64,000 nucleotides of DNA from GCA-2715645 sp042095375 (GTDB lineage Bacteria; Bacteroidota; Bacteroidia; Cytophagales; MED-G16), in NCBI GenBank assembly GCA_042095375.1, contig JBELBJ010000002.1:71469-135468 (forward strand), read 5' to 3'. Every line of letters begins with the position of its first letter. Within the stretch, counting starts at the first letter, position 1. A program made the position numbers and the translations under genes. Positions 17,401-26,570 of this stretch are shown here, piece after piece. The notes beneath the pieces were generated by a model. That model did no database searches and had not been told where the DNA came from. It worked only from the letters and a program-made list of their open reading frames with translations.

Positions 17401-18165
17401 ATGATTAAAATTAAACGATTAAATTTAGATTCATCTTGGTATATAAAATTTAACCAGCTAAATTTTATTTTAGACCCTTGGTTAATTGGATCAGAAATAG
17501 ATGGGTTTAAATGGTTAAATGAGCAATGGCATATAAAACCCCCCGTTACTATAAATGATATTCCTAATTACGATTCTATTATAATATCTCAAAATTATGA
17601 AGATCATTGTCATTTAGAAACCCTTAAAAAACTACCCGATGATAAATCTATATTGGCTACAGAAAAAGCGTATAGTAAATTGAAAAAACAATTTCCAAAT
17701 AGAGAAATAATTCATATAAATACTAAAAATCAAATTGAAAAAAATAAAATTAATTTCATTAGTATAAAACCCCCTAAAATAATGGATCCGATTTATTTTG
17801 CATTACTGATTTATGACCAAGAAAATAATGGTATATTTTATGCTCCACACGGATTCACTTTAGATGAAAATCAAAAAAATTTAGTAAATAAATTTAAGAT
17901 TAAACTAATGATAACTACTTTCACAGAGTTCAAACTTCCTAAAATTATGGGAGGTTATGTTAACCCTGGAATGAGTAATGTATATGAATTATATAATCAA
18001 ATATCTCCAAAATATATTGTTAATACTCATGATGAAAAAAAAAAAGCAAAAGGTTTGGTATCTCTATTAGCTAAAATCAAATATCCTGATTTAAAATCAA
18101 TTGAAAATGTTAAAGATTTTAACTTTATTAATATTGATAATTATAAGACAATAACATTAAATTAA
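17401..18165 (+). CDS. Divergent MBL-fold protein
   Basis: 254 residues with an UlaG-like metallo-beta-lactamase fold: RLNLDSSWYIKF and FILDPWLIG at the start, then SQNYEDHCHLETL where the canonical HxHxDH would be, later FYAPHGFTLDE and VNTHDEKKK. Only the DH of the HxHxDH motif is kept, since the first two histidines are Gln and Tyr. The SQ-x(2)-DH-x-H-x-ETL form is a recurring variant in a plant/cyanobacterial-type MBL subfamily, as far as recalled, so this is a known divergence rather than a decaying gene. Catalytic activity and substrate are uncertain. Confidence 0.75.
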   Translation: MIKIKRLNLDSSWYIKFNQLNFILDPWLIGSEIDGFKWLNEQWHIKPPVTINDIPNYDSIIISQNYEDHCHLETLKKLPDDKSILATEKAYSKLKKQFPNREIIHINTKNQIEKNKINFISIKPPKIMDPIYFALLIYDQENNGIFYAPHGFTLDENQKNLVNKFKIKLMITTFTEFKLPKIMGGYVNPGMSNVYELYNQISPKYIVNTHDEKKKAKGLVSLLAKIKYPDLKSIENVKDFNFINIDNYKTITLN

Positions 18166-18180
18166 TATACAATTATTAAA

Positions 18181-18579
18181 ATGAGATATATTGTTATACT
18201 AAGTTTCTTTTGCTTATCATTTAAAATTAATGATATTGTTCCAAAAGAAAATTTAGTAGGAACATGGGAAAGAGTCTGTTTAGAAAATTCTGCGTTAGGT
18301 TTTTCATTAAACCATTGTAATTATTTTGGAGATAAAATAATGACAATTAAGGAGTGGAATTATATTGAGGTGGAATATAGAAATGGTCAAAGAAGATTTA
18401 TTGATTATTTATTAGAAGAAGATAAAATTAAATTTTTTTTCCCTTCAAAAGAAAGTATAGAAAGTTTTGTGTCTATTGAAAATGATACTCTAATTATTGA
18501 AACCTTTGAAGTTTATAATGAATTTATGAACAGAAAATATATTGCTGATATTCATAAAACATATTTTGTAAGAAATTAA
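18181..18579 (+). CDS. Small lipocalin-like protein, unknown
   Basis: 132 residues. Probable signal peptide at about 1-14. The mature part opens with LVGTWERVCLEN (G-x-W element) and has strand-rich sequence with SIENDTLIIETFEVYN toward the end, resembling the 13305 and 7981 proteins in layout. It lies 15 bases after the MBL-fold gene, so it is likely in the same transcript. The stop shares a TTAA with the convergent hemolysin III gene. Confidence 0.6.
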   Translation: MRYIVILSFFCLSFKINDIVPKENLVGTWERVCLENSALGFSLNHCNYFGDKIMTIKEWNYIEVEYRNGQRRFIDYLLEEDKIKFFFPSKESIESFVSIENDTLIIETFEVYNEFMNRKYIADIHKTYFVRN

Positions 18580-19211
18580 ATTATATATTTATATATCATA
18601 AAGTAATGACTTGCTGATCCACCCAAAACAAATAGATGCCAAATAGCGTGATTATATTTAATTTTTTCTAGAGAATAAAATATTGTTCCTACTGTATATA
18701 ATACACCACCTAAAATCATTAATAATAATGCGTCACTATGAAAATATGTGATAAGACTATTAAAATCTACAACAATTAACCAGCCCATAATTAAGTACAG
18801 TGCTAGAGAAAATTTTTCAAATTTATTTAGAAAAAAAATTTTAAAGAACATTCCAAAAATAGCAATTCCCCACACTACAAAAAATAAATAAACTCCAAGA
18901 CCTTCACTTAATTTCAAAAGTAACCCAGGGGTATAAGAACCAGCTATTAAAAAATATATACTTATATGATCAGCTAATCTTAAACTATTTTTATACTTAG
19001 TATTATAATAGTAATGATATAAAGTTGAACACAAGTACATAAAAATTAATGACAACCCATAAATTAATGCACAAATAAAAAATAACTTTTCAGGGTTTTT
19101 AAATGATTTTTCAAGTAAAAAATATAACGCAACGATACTTAATAACAAACCAAACGCATGGGTTATTACATTTAAATTTTCTTCTTCAATAGATTCTTTT
19201 CTTATGCTCAT
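18576..19211 (-). CDS. trhA: Hemolysin III / PAQR-family membrane protein
   Basis: 211 residues with seven membrane helices. The conserved PAQR/HlyIII residues are present: NVITHAFG in helix 1, STLYHYYY in the second motif, RLADHISIYFLIAGSYTP, and the C-terminal IWHLFVLGGSASHYF, where the histidines and Asp form a metal site. Bacterial TrhA/YqfA-type members influence membrane fluidity homeostasis. The older name hemolysin III does not imply toxicity. Convergent with 18181-18579 with a shared stop. Confidence 0.9.
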   Translation of the reverse strand: MSIRKESIEEENLNVITHAFGLLLSIVALYFLLEKSFKNPEKLFFICALIYGLSLIFMYLCSTLYHYYYNTKYKNSLRLADHISIYFLIAGSYTPGLLLKLSEGLGVYLFFVVWGIAIFGMFFKIFFLNKFEKFSLALYLIMGWLIVVDFNSLITYFHSDALLLMILGGVLYTVGTIFYSLEKIKYNHAIWHLFVLGGSASHYFMIYKYII

Positions 19212-19271
19212 TGATTTAAATAAATAGATCTATATTATATGAATTAATTGTATGGGTTGTATATTTATAAT

Positions 19272-20456
19272 ATGACCCAATTTATGAAATTTTTTATTAG
19301 TATTTTTCTAAATATATTATTTTATAACCATCTTCATGCACAAACTACAATTAGAGCTCGGGATATAGGAATCCCACTTAACGGAATAACTGGTGAATTC
19401 AATTCAATAACTGATGTTAAGGGAGTGTTAGTCGGTCATGAAACCATAATAAAAGGAGATGGTAAATTAGTAATTGGTAAAGGTCCAGTAAGGACCGGTG
19501 TAACTGCAATTTTACCCCGAGGTAAAGTATTTGATCCAGTATTTTCTGGATGGTATTCCCTAAATGGAAATGGTGAAATGACAGGGACTACATGGGTAGA
19601 AGAATCAGGTTTTCTTGAAGGACCCATTTTGATAACAAATACTCATAGTGTCGGTATTGTTAGGGACGCTGTAATTGAGTGGCAATACAATAATAAACTA
19701 TTCAAGACTCTTTATGATATAAAAGATTTGTTTTGGTCTCTTCCAGTTGTTGGTGAAACATATGATGGATCATTAAATGATATAAATGGTTTTCATGTAA
19801 AAAAAGAACATGCAATTAAAGCACTAGAAAACGCTCAAGGAGGAATTATTTTAGAAGGTGGAGTTGGCGGTGGTACAGGTATGATCTGCCATGGATTTAA
19901 AGGAGGTATTGGAACTTCATCAAGAAAAATTAATTTAGATGGTAAAAATTACACTTTAGGAGTATTAGTTCAAGCTAATTATGGAAATAGAAATGATCTT
20001 ACAATTTCTGGGGTACCCGTTGGAAAAGAAATACAAGACTTAAAACCTAAAATAACTTATGGAGAAAAAACAGATGGTTTAGGATCAATAATTGTAGTAG
20101 TTGCAACTGATGCTCCATTTCTTCCTAACCAATTAAAAAGAATAGTAAGAAGAGTCCCAATCGGAATTTCAAGAGTTGGTGGATATGGTTCTAATGGATC
20201 TGGAGATATATTTATTTCATTTTCTACTGCTAATAGTAAAGCTTTTGATAGGGAAAACGAAAAATCTATAACTTTCTTACCAAACGATGAAATGAATCCT
20301 TTTTTCATTGCAACTGTTCAAGCTACTGAAGAAGCCATTTTAAATGCTCTAATCTCTGCTAAAACAATGATTGGAATAAATGATAATGTTGTTTATGAGT
20401 TACCTCATGATAGACTAAAAAAAGTTTTAAAAAAATATAATAGGTTAAATGAATGA
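19272..20456 (+). CDS. P1-family (DmpA-type) N-terminal-nucleophile aminopeptidase
   Basis: 394 residues from the ATG at 19272. An upstream ATG at 19248 adds eight residues ahead of the signal peptide and MKFF at 19284 is also possible; the signal peptide ends LHAQ either way. Family features: RARDIGIPLNG at the mature start, NSITDVKGVLVGH, VEESGFLEGPILITNTHSVG, GGVGGGTGM, FKGGIGTSSR, and NGSGDIFISFSTAN, which holds the Gly-Ser site expected for autocatalytic cleavage into alpha and beta chains. DmpA-type enzymes release N-terminal amino acids, including D- or beta-residues. It overlaps iolA by eight bases, so it is translationally tied to the inositol operon. Confidence 0.9.
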   Translation: MTQFMKFFISIFLNILFYNHLHAQTTIRARDIGIPLNGITGEFNSITDVKGVLVGHETIIKGDGKLVIGKGPVRTGVTAILPRGKVFDPVFSGWYSLNGNGEMTGTTWVEESGFLEGPILITNTHSVGIVRDAVIEWQYNNKLFKTLYDIKDLFWSLPVVGETYDGSLNDINGFHVKKEHAIKALENAQGGIILEGGVGGGTGMICHGFKGGIGTSSRKINLDGKNYTLGVLVQANYGNRNDLTISGVPVGKEIQDLKPKITYGEKTDGLGSIIVVVATDAPFLPNQLKRIVRRVPIGISRVGGYGSNGSGDIFISFSTANSKAFDRENEKSITFLPNDEMNPFFIATVQATEEAILNALISAKTMIGINDNVVYELPHDRLKKVLKKYNRLNE

Positions 20457-21900
20457 AATAATTAATAATTTTATTAACGGTAAATTTGTCTCTTCAAAAA
20501 GTGATCAAATATCAGTATGGAATCCACAAAATGGAAAAAAATTAACTGAAGTAACAAACTCTTCTTTAAAGGAATTAGATCAAGCTGTTAATGCTGCAAA
20601 AAATGCATATAAAAGTTGGTCCAAGTTTACATTAAAAGAAAGAGTAGAGTTTTTCTTTGAATTTAGAAATCAATTAAGAAATAATATTGATTCTTTATCA
20701 GATTTAATATGTCAAGAAAATGGAAAAACTTTTGAAGAAGCAAAAGCAGAAGTTTTAAAGGGAATTGAACTTACAGAGTTTGCTTGTTCAATGCCACAAA
20801 TAATTCATGATGAAATACAAGAAGTTAGTAGAGGAGTAGAATGTAGATCCTCACATGTTCCTGTTGGAATTGTATCATCAATCACTCCATTTAATTTCCC
20901 AATTATGGTTCCTATGTGGACAATTCCTAATGCTTTAGTTCTTGGAAATTGTATGATACTAAAACCTTCAGAGCAAACACCAGTAGGTGCTTCTAAAATT
21001 GCTGAATTGTTAAAAATCTCAGGACTACCTGATGGGGTTTTTAATGTGATTAATGGCAATAAAAAAGTTGTAGAAGGAATCTGTAATCATAAAGATATAT
21101 CGGCAATTTCTTTTGTTGGCTCAACAAAAATTGCAAAAAATATTTATAAGAAGTCTACCGCTAGCCTTAAACGATGTCTTGCACTTGGAGGAGCCAAAAA
21201 TCATTTAATAGTTTTGCCTGATGCTAATAGTGAAATGGCTTCCAATGATATAGTAGCTTCAATGTCTGGTTGTGCTGGTCAAAGATGTATGGCAGCTTCT
21301 GCAATGATAGGTGTTGGAAAAATACAAGAAACTATTGATAAAATAAAAAACAAAGCAAAAAATGTAATTCCTGGTAAAAATTTAGGTTCTGTTATTTCAA
21401 AAGAAGCAAAAGAAAAAATTGAAAAATATATAGATGAAGCTGAAAAAGAAGGAGCTAAAATAATTTTAGATGGAAGAAGTGCTAAAGTCATAGGTAAAGA
21501 AAATGGTTACTATGTTGGTCCTACTATAATAGATTATGTAACCCCAGAAATGAAAATAGCTAAGGAAGAAGTATTCGGTCCTGTTCTAGCAATAATGCGA
21601 ACTGAAGAAATTGATAATGCAATTAAAATTGAAAATAATTCTAATTATGGAAATGCTTCTTCAGTATATACTCAAGATGGAAAATTAGCAAATTATATAA
21701 CAGAAAAAGTTAGTGCCGGTATGGTGGGAGTAAATATTGGAGTTCCGGTACCAAGAGAACCATTTTCATTTGGAGGATGGAATGAATCAAGATTTGGAGT
21801 TGGAGATATAACCGGAAAAAGTTCAATTAATTTTTGGACTAGATTAAAAAAGAGAACATCGAAATGGAATGCTAGTGCAAAAAAAAATTGGATGAGTTAA
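20449..21900 (+). CDS. iolA: Methylmalonate/malonate-semialdehyde dehydrogenase (CoA-acylating)
   Basis: 483 residues, cytoplasmic, first enzyme gene of the inositol operon. It converts malonate semialdehyde (last step of inositol breakdown) to acetyl-CoA and CO2, and methylmalonate semialdehyde (valine pathway, MmsA) to propionyl-CoA. The subfamily marker is LGGAKNHLIV at 247-256, where the general-base Glu of other aldehyde dehydrogenases is Asn. The nucleophile is Cys280 in GCAGQRCMA. N-terminal SITPFNFPIMVPMW and C-terminal PREPFSFGGW also fit. iolB starts three bases after the stop. Confidence 0.95.
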   Translation: MNEIINNFINGKFVSSKSDQISVWNPQNGKKLTEVTNSSLKELDQAVNAAKNAYKSWSKFTLKERVEFFFEFRNQLRNNIDSLSDLICQENGKTFEEAKAEVLKGIELTEFACSMPQIIHDEIQEVSRGVECRSSHVPVGIVSSITPFNFPIMVPMWTIPNALVLGNCMILKPSEQTPVGASKIAELLKISGLPDGVFNVINGNKKVVEGICNHKDISAISFVGSTKIAKNIYKKSTASLKRCLALGGAKNHLIVLPDANSEMASNDIVASMSGCAGQRCMAASAMIGVGKIQETIDKIKNKAKNVIPGKNLGSVISKEAKEKIEKYIDEAEKEGAKIILDGRSAKVIGKENGYYVGPTIIDYVTPEMKIAKEEVFGPVLAIMRTEEIDNAIKIENNSNYGNASSVYTQDGKLANYITEKVSAGMVGVNIGVPVPREPFSFGGWNESRFGVGDITGKSSINFWTRLKKRTSKWNASAKKNWMS

Positions 21901-21903
21901 TAT

Positions 21904-22785
21904 ATGAAACATAACAAATATTCACTTTTACACAAAGCATCTAATGAGCTAAATGAATATCAATCTATTTCTGCTAAAAAAGCAGGGTGGAATCTTTTGA
22001 ATTTTAATTCTAGAATTTTAAAAAAAGGTGAAGAATGGAGAAATAATACTGGCAATTATGAATATGGAATAATTTTGATGTCAGGAAATTATTCTATAAA
22101 ATCAGATAAAGGAAATTGGAAAACTTTTAATGGTAGAAAAAGTGTTTTTCATGGAATAGCTCATACTTTATATCTTCCTAGAAATACAGAATATAAATTA
22201 AAAGCCGAAAGTGAAATATTAGATATTGCTTTTGGTTATTGTTTAGCAGATCAAGATTTTCCAGCTAAATTTAAAAAACCAAATGAAGTTGATATAGAAA
22301 TAAGAGGAGGTGATAATGCAACTCGTCAAATTAATTCTCTTATAGAGCCTGGGTTTGGTTGTAATAAATTAGTATCTGTAGAAGTATATACTCCATCGGG
22401 AAATTGGAGCTCATTCCCTGCACATAAACATGATAAAAGAATATTAGATAAAAATAACAATCTTTTAGAAGCTCAACTTGAAGAAATATATTTCTATAAA
22501 ATTGAAAAAAAACAGGGATTTGCTATACAACAAGTTTATACCTATGACAAAAGTCTAAATGAAGTAATTGTTACTAGAAATAATGATGTAGTGACTGTTC
22601 CAAAAGGATACCATCCAGTTGTAGCAGGGCATGGATATAATATATATTATTTAAACTTTTTAGCAGGATCTGATCAATCTCTTGCAAATTCTGATGATCC
22701 GGATCATAAATGGATCTACCAATCTTGGAAAGGAAAAGACCCAAGAGTTCCACTTGTAAAAGCACAAAAGAATGAAAAGAAATAA
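21904..22785 (+). CDS. iolB: 5-deoxy-glucuronate isomerase
   Basis: 293 residues, slightly longer than the usual 270. Two cupin halves convert 5-deoxy-D-glucuronate to 2-deoxy-5-keto-gluconate. The metal site is in FPAHKHDKR (two His) and EAQLEEIYFYKI (Glu), with a later His in VVAGHGYNIYYLN. The GYNIYYLN and DDPDHKWIYQSW segments are typical IolB signatures. Its last 14 bases overlap the iolC start, indicating translational coupling. Confidence 0.94.
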   Translation: MKHNKYSLLHKASNELNEYQSISAKKAGWNLLNFNSRILKKGEEWRNNTGNYEYGIILMSGNYSIKSDKGNWKTFNGRKSVFHGIAHTLYLPRNTEYKLKAESEILDIAFGYCLADQDFPAKFKKPNEVDIEIRGGDNATRQINSLIEPGFGCNKLVSVEVYTPSGNWSSFPAHKHDKRILDKNNNLLEAQLEEIYFYKIEKKQGFAIQQVYTYDKSLNEVIVTRNNDVVTVPKGYHPVVAGHGYNIYYLNFLAGSDQSLANSDDPDHKWIYQSWKGKDPRVPLVKAQKNEKK

Positions 22786-23788
22786 AAAAATTGATTTAAT
22801 AACAATTGGTAGATCATCAATAGACTTATATTCTCAAAATATAGGATCAAAATTTGAAAATATAAAAGGTTTTGATGCTTTCGTTGGTGGTTCACCACTA
22901 AATATTGCTGTAGGGTGTTCAAGGTTAGGTTTAGATACTGAAATTTTAACTGCAGTTGGAAATGATAAAGTTGGGGATTTTATTTTAAACTTTTTAAAAA
23001 AAGAAAATATCAATATCAAAAATATACCTAAAATTAATGGCTCTAGAACTAGTGCTGTTTTATTAGGCATTGAACCTCCAAATAATTTTCCTCTGGTTTT
23101 TTACAGAGATAATGCTGCAGATAGCATGATTAATATCAATCATGTAAACAGCTTTCAAATAGAAAGATGTAAAATATTAGGAGTCTCAGGTACTGCTTTG
23201 AACAAAGAGCCTAGCAGAAGCGCTGTTATTCATGCAATCAAAATCGCTAGCAAAAATAATATACCAATAATTCATGATTTAGATTTTAGATTAGATCAAT
23301 GGAAAAACATATCTTCTTTTGGAAAATTGACAAAATCCATTTTGCCATTGGTTAATGTAATTATTGGAACAGAAGAAGAAATTCTTGCAACAAATATTAA
23401 ATCAAAAAATGAGGTTGAAATTAACAATCAACAAATTTCATCTCCAAAAATCAAAGGAAATCTATTAAAAGAAATTAAAAATATTCTAAGTTTTGGAATA
23501 GATACATTAATAGTAAAAAAAGGAGCAAAAGGTGTAGAAATTTATAATTCTAGTGGTCAATCTCACAAAGTTGAAGGTTTTCCGATTGAAGTATTAAATG
23601 TGTTAGGTGCAGGTGATGCGTTTGCAAGTGGTTTTATTTACGGATACTTAAAGGGTTGGGACTTAAAAAAATCTTGTAAAATGGGTAATGCTTGTGGAGC
23701 GTTAGTTGTTTTGCAACCTGGTTGTGCTAACTTTATGCCAACTCTAAACGAAACTTTAGAATTTATCAATAATCACGGAGGTTTTTAA
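22772..23788 (+). CDS. iolC: 5-dehydro-2-deoxygluconokinase (PfkB family)
   Basis: 338 residues, a single ribokinase/PfkB domain. It phosphorylates 2-deoxy-5-keto-D-gluconate at C6. The N-terminal substrate lid is in ITIGRSSIDLYSQN and FVGGSPLNIAVGCSRLG. The C-terminal catalytic loop is VLGAGDAFASGFIYG, with the Asp as general base and GAGD as anion hole. It lacks the DUF2090 aldolase domain that is fused to IolC in many proteobacteria, so the next step (IolJ aldolase) must come from elsewhere. Two bases separate its stop from iolD. Confidence 0.94.
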   Translation: MKRNKKIDLITIGRSSIDLYSQNIGSKFENIKGFDAFVGGSPLNIAVGCSRLGLDTEILTAVGNDKVGDFILNFLKKENINIKNIPKINGSRTSAVLLGIEPPNNFPLVFYRDNAADSMININHVNSFQIERCKILGVSGTALNKEPSRSAVIHAIKIASKNNIPIIHDLDFRLDQWKNISSFGKLTKSILPLVNVIIGTEEEILATNIKSKNEVEINNQQISSPKIKGNLLKEIKNILSFGIDTLIVKKGAKGVEIYNSSGQSHKVEGFPIEVLNVLGAGDAFASGFIYGYLKGWDLKKSCKMGNACGALVVLQPGCANFMPTLNETLEFINNHGGF

Positions 23789-23789
23789 T

Positions 23790-25667
23790 ATGAATAGAAT
23801 AAAATTAACAGTAGCTCAAGCAATAATAAAGTATATTAATAATCAATATATTAAAACAAATGGGATTGAAAAAAAATTTTTTGAAGGATGTTTTGGTATT
23901 TTAGGCCATGGAAATGTTGGGGGAATTGGTCAAGCTATTCAAGAACAAAAAGAACTAAAATATTACCAGTGTAGAAATGAACAATCTATGGTTCACTCAG
24001 CAGCTGCATATGCTAAAATTAAAAATAGAAAAAATGCACTGGTTTGCACCTCATCTATTGGACCTGGAAGCACTAATATGATTACAGCTGCAGCAGGAGC
24101 AACAATCAATAGACTTCCAGTACTGCTTCTTGCAGGTGATATTTTTGCTAAAAGAAATGTTTCCCCTGCACTTCAACAATTAGAATCAAATTTTTCTCAG
24201 GATATTTCAGTAAATGATTGTTTTAAACCTATCTCAAAATACTGGGATAGAATAAATAGACCTGAACAATTACAATCTAGTTTACCAGAAGTCATGAGGG
24301 TACTATTATCTCCTGCAGAAACCGGAACAGTTACACTTTCTTTACCTCAAGATGTTCAAAGTGAATCTTTTGAATTTCCAATTAAACTATTTAAAAAAAA
24401 AGTATGGTCAATTCAAAGATTAAGACCAGATAAAAAAATTATAGATCAAGCAATTAAATGGATAATGAAAAGTAAAAAACCATTAATAATTGCAGGAGGT
24501 GGAGTGCATTATAGTGAAGCTACAAAGGAACTTCTAGAATTTATAAATAAAACTAATATTCCATTAGCTGAAACCTTTGCCGGTAAAGGAGCTGTTAAAT
24601 ATAATGATTCACATCAATTAGGAGCAATTGGAGCCACAGGCACAAAAGGAGCTGTAAAAATATCAAAAGAATCTGACCTAATCATAGGAATAGGAACTAG
24701 ATATAGTGATTTTACAACATCATCTAAAACTGCATTTCAAAATAAGAATATCAAATTCATTAATATAAATATTAATGAATTTGATGCCTCAAAAAATGGA
24801 GCTCTAATGATTCAAGGAGATGCTAAGGAAATACTAAAAGAACTAAATATTTTACTTAAAAATTTTAAAGTGAATAAGAGTTACTCAAATGAAATTAAAA
24901 AATTAAACCTAGAATGGGATGGTATAGTGTCAAATATATATAATTATAGAAATCCTAAGATTCTAAGTCAGGGGGAAATCATTGGTGCTGTAAATAACAT
25001 AATAGACAAAAAGGATGTAGTAGTATGTGCTGCTGGAAGCCTTCCTGGTGATTTACATAAACTATGGAGAACAAAAGATCCTAAAGGATTTCATTTAGAA
25101 TATGGTTATTCATGTATGGGATATGAAATTGCAGGTGGACTTGGAATAAAAATGGCATGTCCAAATAGAGAGGTTTATGTTATGGTGGGTGATGCCAGTT
25201 ATCTCATGCTTTCTCAAGAGATAATTACATCAATTCAAGAAAACCTTAAACTAACTATTATTTTAATTGATAATAGTGGATATAAAAGTATAGGATCTTT
25301 ATCTAGATCACTAGGTAGTAAAGGGTTTGGGACTAGGTTTTCCTTTAGAAATAAAATAGAAAAAAATGATTTTGGAGACAATGATTCTAAAGAAAAAGAA
25401 ATAAAAGTTGATCTAGCTGAAAATGCAAGATCACTTGGGGCACATGTTTTAAAATGTAAAACGTATAAAGATTTTGAACATGCTCTGAAAAATGCTAAAA
25501 ATATAGATAAAACCACACTTATTTATTTACAGTGTGATAGATTCCATGAAGTTCCAGGTTACTCATGGTGGGAAGTCCCTGTAGCTGAAATCTCCAAAAT
25601 GAGTTCTGTAAATAAAGCACATAAAGAATACCTAAATCATAAAAAAAATCAAAGGTTTTACAATTAA
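23790..25667 (+). CDS. iolD: 3D-(3,5/4)-trihydroxycyclohexane-1,2-dione hydrolase
   Basis: 625 residues. Thiamine-diphosphate enzyme that opens the inositol ring, giving 5-deoxy-glucuronate. Catalytic Glu64 sits in CRNEQSMVHSA (pyrimidine-domain start). FGILGHGNVGGIG near 35-48 is characteristic of IolD. The central domain runs at about 215-350. The ThDP/Mg motif is VGDASYLMLSQE, with the Asn in IDNSGYKSIG about 28 residues later. C-terminal VPGYSWWEVPV is also diagnostic. Cytoplasmic. iolE follows after three bases. Confidence 0.95.
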   Translation: MNRIKLTVAQAIIKYINNQYIKTNGIEKKFFEGCFGILGHGNVGGIGQAIQEQKELKYYQCRNEQSMVHSAAAYAKIKNRKNALVCTSSIGPGSTNMITAAAGATINRLPVLLLAGDIFAKRNVSPALQQLESNFSQDISVNDCFKPISKYWDRINRPEQLQSSLPEVMRVLLSPAETGTVTLSLPQDVQSESFEFPIKLFKKKVWSIQRLRPDKKIIDQAIKWIMKSKKPLIIAGGGVHYSEATKELLEFINKTNIPLAETFAGKGAVKYNDSHQLGAIGATGTKGAVKISKESDLIIGIGTRYSDFTTSSKTAFQNKNIKFINININEFDASKNGALMIQGDAKEILKELNILLKNFKVNKSYSNEIKKLNLEWDGIVSNIYNYRNPKILSQGEIIGAVNNIIDKKDVVVCAAGSLPGDLHKLWRTKDPKGFHLEYGYSCMGYEIAGGLGIKMACPNREVYVMVGDASYLMLSQEIITSIQENLKLTIILIDNSGYKSIGSLSRSLGSKGFGTRFSFRNKIEKNDFGDNDSKEKEIKVDLAENARSLGAHVLKCKTYKDFEHALKNAKNIDKTTLIYLQCDRFHEVPGYSWWEVPVAEISKMSSVNKAHKEYLNHKKNQRFYN

Positions 25668-25670
25668 GAT

Positions 25671-26567
25671 ATGATGAAAATTGCTAATGCACCTTGTTCT
25701 TGGGGTATTTTAGAGTTTGATATAAAAAACCATTCTAATTATAAGAAAGTACTTGATGAGATTAAAGAATGTAATTATTCAGGTACAGAACTAGGTGATT
25801 ATGGATTTTTACCTACAAACCCTACATTATTAAGAAAAGAATTAAATAAAAGAAACCTTAGTTTAGTTGGAGCCTTTATTCCATTAGCTCTTTATATTAA
25901 AGAAAACCATAGAAAAGGAATTAAAAAAGCATTATTGATTGCGGATTTAATGAAAAAAGCAGGATTTAATGATTCATTAATAATTCTTTCAGATGATAAT
26001 TGTAAAGTAAATGAAAGGACTTCTAATACTGCTAGAATAAAAAAAAGTATGAAATTATCAAAAAAAAAAAGATTAATTTTTGCAGAAGGAGCTAATAAAA
26101 TTGCTGAAGAGGTTTTTTCAAAATCAAATCTAAAAACTGTTTTTCATCATCACTGCGGAGGATATATTGAAACTCCAGATGAAATTGATTATTTTATGAG
26201 AAATACTGATGAAAATTTAATTGGATTATGTTTAGATACAGGCCATTCATTTTTAGGAGGAGGTAATCCAGTTAATGTTATAAAAAAATATAAAAAAAGA
26301 ATATGGCATGTCCATTTTAAAGATTGTAATGAAAAAGTAAAAGAAGTAGGAATAAAAAAAAATTGGGATTATTTTCAGTTTATTAAAAATAAAATTTTTT
26401 GTGAATTAAATAAAGGAAGTATTGATTTTGAAAAAGTTAAAAACGAATTAATAAAAATAAATTATAAAGGATGGATTGTAGTTGAACAAGATATAATCCA
26501 TGGAATGGGAGATCCAAAACAGTATGCTAGAAGAAATAGAAAATATTTAAAATCTATCAATCTATAA
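25671..26567 (+). CDS. iolE: Myo-inosose-2 dehydratase
   Basis: 298 residues, TIM barrel. Dehydrates scyllo-inosose to 3D-(3,5/4)-trihydroxycyclohexane-1,2-dione. The N-terminal strand IANAPCSWGILEF and the metal-site strands fit the family: FHHHCGGYIETPDEID, LCLDTGHSFLGGG, IWHVHFKDCN and GWIVVEQDI supply the Glu, Asp, His and Glu ligands. A second ATG directly follows the first (MMK), so the start may be three bases later. Tightly packed between iolD and iolG. Confidence 0.93.
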   Translation: MMKIANAPCSWGILEFDIKNHSNYKKVLDEIKECNYSGTELGDYGFLPTNPTLLRKELNKRNLSLVGAFIPLALYIKENHRKGIKKALLIADLMKKAGFNDSLIILSDDNCKVNERTSNTARIKKSMKLSKKKRLIFAEGANKIAEEVFSKSNLKTVFHHHCGGYIETPDEIDYFMRNTDENLIGLCLDTGHSFLGGGNPVNVIKKYKKRIWHVHFKDCNEKVKEVGIKKNWDYFQFIKNKIFCELNKGSIDFEKVKNELIKINYKGWIVVEQDIIHGMGDPKQYARRNRKYLKSINL

Positions 26568-26570
26568 AAT

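Noticed and set aside
18576..19211. Hemolysin (virulence factor)
   Set aside because: The family name is historical; the residues are those of the PAQR/TrhA membrane-homeostasis group.
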